Positions 5,960-6,755 of a stretch of DNA of 6,755 nt are shown one piece after another. How positions within the stretch are numbered: the first letter of the stretch is position 1; each line of letters starts with the position of its first letter. The DNA is from Paenibacillus sp. UBA6285. GTDB taxonomy: Bacteria; Bacillota; Bacilli; Paenibacillales; Paenibacillaceae. The notes beneath the pieces were generated by a model that ran no database searches, was not told where the DNA came from, and saw only the letters and a program-made list of their open reading frames with translations. Both the position numbers and the translations under genes were made by a program. Location of the stretch: the NCBI GenBank assembly GCA_002438345.1, contig DJUJ01000190.1, forward strand, positions 375 through 7,129, given 5' to 3'.

Positions 5960-5981
5960 CTTTATCATTATAATGATAAAG
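5960..5981. repeat. Perfect 22-bp palindrome
   Basis: The core TTTATCATTATAATGATAAA is perfectly self-complementary and extends by one C-G pair on each side. The ATCATTA/TAATGAT halves resemble operators of Fur-family regulators in general composition, but do not match the Bacillus Fur or PerR consensus closely. Its last four bases are shared with the next hairpin. Confidence 0.65.
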
Positions 5982-6006
5982 AGCTCCCGTCATTCGGGAG
6001 CTCTTT
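5978..6006. terminator. 12-bp stem terminator-like hairpin, possibly bidirectional
   Basis: AAAGAGCTCCCG (5978-5989) pairs perfectly with CGGGAGCTCTTT (5995-6006) around TCATT. The plus strand continues with one more T (TTTT in total, then C); the minus strand ends TTTATCATT. The stem is strong, but the T tracts are short. No gene on either strand obviously needs it: the stalk gene has its own terminator upstream. Confidence 0.65.
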
Positions 6007-6059
6007 TCTGAAGTATCACTTTTAAAATCAAGCGTAATGATCATATTATCCATCCATTC

Positions 6060-6106
6060 AAAAAAAAGTATTGTTTGCATTAGTCATACCAATATAAACA
6101 ATACTT
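6060..6106 (-). terminator. Rho-independent terminator of the stalk/RCC1 gene
   Basis: On the minus strand AAGTATTGTTT (6106-6096) pairs over 11 bp with AAACAATACTT (6076-6066) and runs on into a T tract (6067-6060). The loop is 19 nt and the stem AT-rich, so it is moderately strong. It begins 20 nt after the gene's stop codon. Confidence 0.75.
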
Positions 6107-6125
6107 AATGTCAAAATATCCCTAT

Positions 6126-6755
6126 TTAATTCGGATGGATTTGAACAGCATAAGCTTCTGCATCCCATTCTACCTTTGCGCCTAGCATTTCACTGACCAG
6201 TCTTAAAGGTACATATACACTATCATTAATGAAGACTGGTTTTTGATATGTGGCTATCACTTTTCCATTTACAGTCGTTTGTCCATTTACCGAATTTAAG
6301 ATTAGCGTAGTAGATGTAGATTCCTTCACGGCAATAACTGATCTCGATGGAACGTCCCAACGTACATTCACTCCCATTTGCTGAAAATTCCTCTTAACGG
6401 AACATACGTAGAATTATTGATCAGTAAGGGAGGCATTGTCAGTTCCATTTCATTATTGTTCACTTGAATCGATTTTTTCACGGGCTGAGGCGTATCAATC
6501 ATAAAATCTCTAACCCCCAAGCCTGTCTGCCCGAATTCATTCGTTCCCCATGCGAGAACATGACCGTCTTTTTAGAGCACATAATGATTTCTGTTCCCGC
6601 TGGTAATCGAAACTGCATTTTGAATACCACTAGTCTGCGTAACATTAATCTTATTCTTATCGCCAACTGTCCACTGCCATACGGTCCCATCGGCTTTCAC
6701 TGCGGAGTCTGTTGTCATCGATACGACATCTGTGAGTCCTGGAATCTGAATCGGC
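6126..6755 (-). pseudogene. RCC1-repeat and copper amine oxidase N-terminal (stalk) domain protein, disrupted, 5' end outside window
   Basis: Reading from 6754 the frame gives IPGLTDVVSMTTDSAVKADG and TVWQWTVGDKN, an RCC1-type beta-propeller repeat. After HYVL it meets TAA (6574-6572), then continues in the same frame with KDGHVLAWGTNEFGQTGLG, a second RCC1 repeat, and NNNEMELTMPPLLINNSTYV, then PLRGIFSKWE and TGA (6370-6368). One base earlier the frame continues as MGVNVRWDVPSRSVIAVKES and then VYVPLRLVSEMLGAKVEWD, ending at TAA 6128-6126. PLRGIF-MGVNVRWD and PLRLVSEMLGAKVEWD are the two repeats of the copper amine oxidase N-terminal domain, so the gene has one nonsense change (probably AAA to TAA) and one single-base deletion in an A run (SK/MGV). 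Intact relatives are secreted or surface proteins of Paenibacillus-like bacteria. An 83-residue product from ATG 6377 is possible, but there is no ribosome binding site. Sequencing error is an alternative for either lesion. Confidence 0.88.

Larger units (their letters stand above)
5607..6065. other. Gene-free region between the stalk pseudogene and the esterase
   Basis: About 460 bp without a believable coding frame on either strand. It contains the operon promoter and leader elements in its lower half and three abutting dyads in its upper half. A plus-strand TTGACA at about 5867-5872 has no matching -10 box at the right distance, so a plus-strand small RNA ending at the 5978-6006 hairpin is only a possibility. 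Confidence 0.5.

Noticed and set aside
1..6755. CRISPR array, tRNA, rRNA or complete insertion sequence
   Set aside because: I found no regularly spaced repeats, no RNA gene signatures, and no transposase other than the group II intron protein fragment.

Overview
The window looks like a chromosomal stretch from a low-to-moderate GC, spore-former-type Bacillota, most likely a Paenibacillus relative. The clues are strong AGGAGG-type ribosome binding sites, a sigma-A promoter, a CcpA-type cre site, rho-independent terminators, and an RCC1-repeat/copper-amine-oxidase-N-terminal (stalk) protein of a kind abundant in Paenibacillaceae. Genus assignment is inference. Every gene I can support lies on the minus strand, so the region reads from high to low coordinates.

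Layout in transcription order. (1) 6755-6126: a decayed stalk/RCC1 protein gene, cut by the window edge, with an in-frame stop and a one-base frameshift, followed by its own terminator (6106-6066). (2) About 6065-5607: a gene-free stretch. It holds three abutting dyads (5935-6006), a sigma-A promoter (TTGACT-18-TATAGT), and a leader of about 200 nt containing a GntR-type operator-like sequence and a near-consensus cre. (3) 5585-4629: an HSL/BD-FAE-like esterase. (4) 4553-4503: a 16-codon small ORF with a good ribosome binding site. (5) 4448-3075: a Tet(L)/Tet(K)-like 14-helix MFS transporter. (6) 3081-2767: the C-terminal third of a purine nucleoside phosphorylase, which begins exactly at the MFS stop codon. 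(7) 2730-1915: a second alpha/beta hydrolase, resembling cinnamoyl/feruloyl esterases, closed by a 15-bp-stem terminator (1904-1865). (8) 1587-853: a HutC-type GntR regulator with its own promoter and a dyad inside it. (9) 738-708: a terminator hairpin, after which comes the 5' end of a group II intron (from about 707). The intron's reverse transcriptase frame starts at 183, lacks roughly the first hundred residues of the RT domain, and runs off the window.

Working model (inference): esterase, transporter and cinnamoyl-esterase-like hydrolase form one catabolite-controlled operon that cleaves and moves an ester-type compound, possibly a plant phenolic ester or an acylated toxin, with the neighbouring GntR protein as a candidate specific regulator. 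The surroundings are eroding: a truncated nucleoside phosphorylase, a frameshifted stalk protein and an internally deleted group II intron all sit within 6.7 kb, so the operon appears to lie in a rearranged accessory region. I found no CRISPR array, tRNA, rRNA or complete insertion sequence, and no wholly new system stands out.
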